Of a stretch of 64,000 bases of DNA, positions 58,931 to 64,000 are shown in pieces; position 1 is the stretch's first letter, and each line of letters starts with the position of its first letter. Origin of the DNA: Lycium barbarum (Eukaryota; Streptophyta; Magnoliopsida; Solanales; Solanaceae); contig NC_083337.1 in the NCBI RefSeq assembly GCF_019175385.1, positions 163,445,713-163,509,712 of the forward strand. The letters run 5' to 3'. Position numbers and translations under genes: made by a program. The notes below the pieces were generated by a model that saw nothing but the letters and a program-made list of their open reading frames with translations, was not told the DNA's origin and searched no databases.

Positions 58931-60953
58931 GCATGAGAGCCCAATCAAAAGTCACAACTATATTGGAGTGACGTAAGGTCGGTAGCCTCCGATTATATTA
59001 TGGATCAATAATCATCGTTTATCCCACCTTGAAGGAATAAGGGTCATAAGGTGAGATTACCAACAATGAAGGAAATTAAGAAATTGTAAATTAAGCTCAA
59101 TCATCTCATAATAATAAAAAGCTCATGTACTTGGAAATCTCTATGAATAAAATCATCTCATAATAACATGAAATCCGTATGCCTTGGAGCTTGGATAAAT
59201 AAATCCCTCATAACCATCATCATGGTTATCATAAAAAAATTATTCATCGTTAGCATCATAAAAACTTTAAGAGTCATGAATCTCTAACATTCTTGGAAAT
59301 GAGGATTTTTATGGAATTCATGCATGGTTTGGTAGGAAAAGAATCATGCCTTTAGAAGCTCAATAACATCATAAGGATCACGAGATTCGTGGACTTCTAG
59401 CATTTGTGGAACTAAGGATATTATGGGTATGCCACAAAGGTTTATAACAAAAGGATCATGCCTTTAGAAAGAAAGGGACTAGCCTTAACATACCTGGAAG
59501 ATAATATCTCGACTTCCAACTTACTTCCTGTCTTGCAATTCACTTAAGATCATTCGTAGCCTCGTAATCTACATATACAACCATTCATACTATTGCTAGG
59601 CTCATCGTCATACGCTCGTCTTAAACCCTTAATTTAAATCCATTTAGAATCTGCCGAAATTCGGGCAACATCTCCCCTGTTTATATGCCTAGCCCGAAAT
59701 CATAATATCAACAATCAATCAACAACAACAATACCAACATCATCAACACCATTATCCATACCAATATATTTCCTAAAACATCCCACACGATGTTTTCCAA
59801 ATTTCTCAACTAACCAACTTGTGATACGACTATTTAATAACTTTATTTCCGTAAAAAAGCCGAAATTAATACCAATAAGGAGAGATTCATACCTTTTCCT
59901 TGTTAGAACAATAATATCTCCAATATCCATCTTGAATCCAAGCCAAAATCCACCACAAAATGATATTATTAGCGCGACTACACGTTTTCCGGACCTCGAT
60001 TAATACTCCGTAACTTGAAATTACACAAAATCCTCACTTTTATGATATATATTTGCTATCTTATGCTTGCTGAATTTTCTGGAATATTTGGGAAATTATT
60101 ATGACAAAAAAGAGGGGTTTTAACCCTTATATAGTGTGCCAAAGTCGGTGGCACTGTAGCAGCACTGCAGCAGCGCATTTCTGCTCTGTCAGCCTAACTT
60201 GTAATATCCATAATTCTCTATTCCGACGTCTTATCGACGAGCGGTTTATTGCATTGGAAACTAGACTCGACGAACTTCATTTTAGGCTTTTGAAACACCT
60301 TAAAACTCCTAATATACTAGGAGATATACCCCTCCAAAGTTGACTAAAAATCTGCCAAAATTCTGCCAACTTTTTTCCAAATTTTCGTCAAACTTACTTT
60401 CTTCGATTTGCTTGATCCCGAAATCTTCCGAAACTCTCCATACATGATATTTATCACTAATCATACTTGATAATGGTCATGTCCTTTGGTTCCAAGGTTG
60501 TCCTTCCCGGTTACGACTTACAAGATCATAATTCATCATTTTCTTAAACAATATACTTAATAATGTTTCGTTCCTCACACTCCAAAGTTGTTTTACCTAG
60601 CCATAGCTCGGCATACTTACATTCAAATTTAACCAGTGCTTCTCCGAGGTACAACGTGTAACACTGAAAGTGCGGGGTGTTACATTCTCCCCTCCTTCAA
60701 AAACATTTGTCCTCGAATGTTGAGGTAGAATTCGCTCTGAGGTAGATGTGAATGTTCTTACCTGTATTTGTCGATATTTACTTTACTTACTTGCAGTCTT
60801 ACTTGCTCATTTAAAACTGAACTTATCCGAATTGCGCGGTTTATCCTTCTTCTTTTGTGGCCAAAATTTACGCTCGTCCTCAAGGTCATCTCTTTTGTGG
60901 CTTTATCGTTCTCATTATCTCTTCAGCCTTCGTTGTTTACATTCTTGTATGCC

Positions 60954-60990
60954 GGGTTTGAAAAATACCAAATCGTCTGGCATTGTTATT
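60954..60990 (+). repeat. 37-bp direct repeat, right copy
   Basis: Matches 58175-58211, 270 bp inside the retroelement's internal side. Confidence 0.8.
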
Positions 60991-60999
60991 CTAACTTTA

Positions 61000-62290
61000 G
61001 GTACTAACCGTTACACAGTATTGTTTTGCTTCTTCTTTTTTTTTCTTTAATCATGAGGGGAAGGGGATTACAAGGAGAGTAATCGAACTCTTACTACAAG
61101 GTGATAAATCGAACCCTCGCCAACAAGATGATAGTTCAGATAACCAATCAATAGGATTACTTAAAGTCCATCTGATTATATTCACTTACGAATCATATGT
61201 CAATCTTACAACGTCAAACATGTCGTTCTCTCCTTGTAGCTGCTATTGATGATTCTAGGATGTTAGAAAATAGCCAACTCGGTCAGGAGATAGGATGATT
61301 CGGAAAAGGAAGAAACATCAATTGTTCGGAGAGTAAGGAGAGTCAGATCAGTTCTGTTAAGAATAGGTCGTATTGAAGACCAAGAAAACACTCAATTTTA
61401 CACCTATAGCACCGTTTAGGAAGTTTGGACAGAAAATTATTTTTAGGTAGAAGATTGGCTCATGATTCAACCACCGCAAAATGGATTTGGTAGAGAGGTG
61501 TAATGATTGTTGCTGTCTTGGCCTAATTTTTAAACAACAATAACCATTTGTATACTTGAAGAGGGAAAAGATTCTTAAAACTAGGCCTACATTTCAATAA
61601 GCAAATTTGTATTACTTGACGTGAAGTGGGGTACAACGGCATCATTTATTTTAGAAGTTGCGAAAGAGAAAGCATCTTGGTTTTCCTCCTTCACTAATCA
61701 TTATTTCTTGCATTAGTTATTGAAATTTAATAAAGGATGTTTAAGTTTGTTTAGTGGCATTTGGTGAGAGGTTGTTGTCATTCAAGAAACAAGTTAATCT
61801 ATACAAATTAGAGTTTAGCATTTGATTAAGTGCCAACAATATAACCAGGACTCATTAAGGTCTATTAGATTGTAGATACTAATGTAAGATATGCAGTTTT
61901 CCTTAGGGTTTTAACTCTACAATGGAACAAAAACAGTATAAAGTATTAACAAAAACAGTATAAAATATTAATTCACATGTGAGTTTTCACATGGTCTGCA
62001 AAGTTTAAGAGGAATCGACATTTCCCTGTATTTGGAATAGTTACAAAACATAGGGGGTCCTGAAGCTACATATTGCTTTGCTGGATGATAGAGAAACCTT
62101 TGTTTTGCATTAGTCCTTCAACTAAATCGAGAAAAAAAGCACAAAAATACCAATGCCAGCAGCGTACAATTCTCTTTTACCGCCAACATATATAACTTCA
62201 GATTGAACTCAGAAAACTAGAATCACTTACTAATATAGAAAACTAGAATCACTGACCAATATATACTATCTTATCTTAATCACAATGACG
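61000..62290. other. Intergenic, no gene seen
   Basis: No supported gene, RNA or element boundary. Confidence 0.5.
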
Positions 62291-62294
62291 AGCC

Positions 62295-62440
62295 TCAATT
62301 AGACAAGTCATAGACTACAATGTGATTGTGGCCAAAAACCTGATGAAGAAGAACATTTTCCTCGGCAGGAAGCAAAACACCGATAACCGAACCAGCTTTT
62401 TTGGGATTAGCAGACAAACGCTGTTTGATTAAACGTGCGA
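62295..62440 (-). CDS. Possible 3' exon of an unidentified gene
   Basis: A minus-strand frame of about 48 codons reading FARLIKQRLSANPKKAGSVI, GVLLPAEENVLLHQVFGHNH and IVVYDLSN, then a stop. Ordered composition (not AT-driven) suggests real coding sequence, but I do not recognise the family. No clear acceptor was found upstream and the open frame at 62624-62845 does not obviously connect. May be a fragment. Confidence 0.3.
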
Positions 62441-62849
62441 AAGAAGGATTATTAATAAATATTTAAAATATCAGTAGAACTTGAAATTTTAAATACGTCA
62501 TGACCTTCCCATAACAATAAATTTCAAAATACGAAGTCATTTTTTTCTCATAACATGAGACTGAAAAGGAAATGTTTCTTATACGACTATTAAATTATAA
62601 GACAATGATGAGATTAATCCTAGTCAACGCCCAACAGAAAGAGAGTTATATTGGAGATCAGTGGCACATGAGTGTTTTTTGGAATATATAGATTTTAACC
62701 ATGTGGTGTGGTGGGGAAAACAAAAAGTACAAGGCAAAGCTGGATTCTCCCAGGTTAAGGTTCCTTCATCTTCGGATAATTGCTTAATTATATAGTCCTT
62801 TTGGTCTACAAGACTAATAATGGAGCTTGGCTTTACCATTATCAACTAC

Positions 62850-64000
62850 CACTTGTCATGGGCATATATACTGTCCTTAAATTCTACCGCAAAAAGGACA
62901 ACTAATCGGTCCAGCATCTAACCTTTACAGGAAAAACGCCTTATCGGCCAAGAATGAAAGGAGCCTTATCTAGTTATCTTCATGATGCTTCTCTGCCTTT
63001 TTAAAATAAGTTTAAAGTAAAAGTCACTGATGTCAGTCTCCCTGGTAACATGTCAAAATATTAGAAGTAATTGGAACATGATGTTGCTACAAAAAAAAAA
63101 AAAAAAAAAAAAAAAACTTAGTAAACTTCATATTTAATTTGTAGAAAATGTATATTGAGTTGTAAGTACTTTTAAACTATGAATGTACTTCATTCCGGAA
63201 TTGAAATAAATTATATTCGAATCTATAGCATCTCTATAATACAACTCCCTTTAGTGGCGTAAGGTGCTGATTGCTGAAGAAAACCAACTAACGTCGCTAG
63301 TGAACATGCTACTGATGATTGAAATGTAAACGAAAAGTTTACCAGTGGCGATTCAATAAGCAAAAATTGTGAAATCTGCCTGGCTAAATTTGCTTATTTT
63401 AGCCACTTCAAACACTTCATAACTCAACACTGCAAACTAATATAGCCTTTGCACAAACAAGAATGTCTGGGAATTGGAAAATTAGTGAAAATCCCAAAAT
63501 GATAATTACATGAATTTCATCTTAGCAAATAAGTTGTATTGGTGTTGATCTTAACTATGATATGAAGTTCACTTGGCACGTTAACTTTCTAATCATCATT
63601 ACAAATATCTTTCCAATTTATCACAAATATAAATAGGCCCTTACGTTGTGTTCTATATGACCTCTTTCCTTTTTGGAGGTTTTATAAAAGAATAGCACCT
63701 TTATATATTTGTAGAGTGCTATTTAATTTTAACATTTTTATATTAGCGTTAATCACACGCTCTTATAAAAATGACATAATACGTCGCAAATCACAAAATT
63801 CTAATGGGGGTAATCTTAGATATATGTTATTCCATATATTTCTTCATGTTTGTCAAAGGTTTTTCTTTCTGTCCAATCAAACAATGTCAAATAAATAAAG
63901 TTGATGAATGATATTTTAACGTATAACATTTAAAGTTCTTGACCAATCAATAGTACCTCCATTATTCTTGTAATAGAATGTTGATTACCATTACTATTAG
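62850..64000. other. Intergenic, no gene seen
   Basis: AT-rich; a 27-A run at about 63090-63116. Nothing further supported. Confidence 0.5.

Larger units (their letters stand above)
58214..60684 (-). mobile_element. Ty3/gypsy 3' LTR (about 2.5 kb, minus)
   Basis: On the minus strand it starts TGTAACACCCCGCACTTTC at 60684, preceded by a polypurine tract (AAGGAGGGGAGAA, 60685-60697) and internal sequence up to about 60950. It ends near 58214 with ...AAGGGTGTGATA. Contains 'ccgaaattcgggcaacatct', a motif shared with the LTRs at 29-35 kb. The 5' LTR and coding region are absent. Confidence 0.65.

Noticed and set aside
58726..58971. Tyr-Ile repeat frames on both strands
   Set aside because: Produced by the (TA)n microsatellite.

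Overview
The window is plant nuclear DNA: AT-rich, intron-containing, packed with nested transposons and with only a few ordinary genes. The repeat families look like those common in nightshades (Solanaceae). That is inference from repeat style; no diagnostic gene fixes the species.

Layout. 0.2-21 kb is a tandem cluster of decayed B3-domain (REM-like) genes. Three copies (0.2-1.6, 7.2-9.95 and 19.5-20.9 kb) share a promoter block with a TATA box, and a fourth trace lies at 16.5-17.3 kb. Between them are remnants of an unidentified multi-exon gene and several insertions. The main insertion is a 5.2-kb Mutator-like element (MULE-1, 1823-7054) with ~128-bp terminal inverted repeats (TIRs), a near-perfect 9-bp target-site duplication (TSD) and an almost intact four-exon transposase gene.

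23.68-43.69 kb is one very large MULE (MULE-2, about 20 kb including nested insertions), defined by ~130-bp TIRs and an 11-bp flanking direct repeat. A mudrA-like transposase gene runs rightwards from its left end. Running towards it from the right are a five-exon plant mobile domain (PMD) gene and two related small genes for charged proteins. The layout recalls convergent mudrA/mudrB of maize MuDR, but the second arm is a PMD gene plus a duplicated small gene. The copy is broken: the transposase has lost its start, is split by a 2.66-kb solo LTR (TSD GTTAT) and lacks the last catalytic residue; one small gene is split by a 6-kb nest of Ty3/gypsy LTR sequence (TSD TACTC) and has two stops; the PMD gene has a stop at the end of exon 1. 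Arrays of short palindromes lie next to the ends of both MULEs.

43.7-47.25 kb is a probable non-autonomous Helitron with two small hAT elements inside it. 47.6-56 kb is intergenic DNA with several miniature inverted-repeat elements (MITEs), a fragment of a ZMYM1-like hAT gene (50.2-50.45 kb) and an intact GIR1/GIR2-like repressor gene (51.3-51.7 kb). An intact single-exon A1 aspartyl protease gene follows on the minus strand (56.58-57.96 kb). 58.2-61 kb is a Ty3/gypsy LTR with adjoining internal sequence. 61-64 kb holds one possible short 3' exon and little else.

The only genes that look functional are the GIR-like repressor and the aspartyl protease; the MULE-1 transposase lacks only its C-terminal zinc knuckle.
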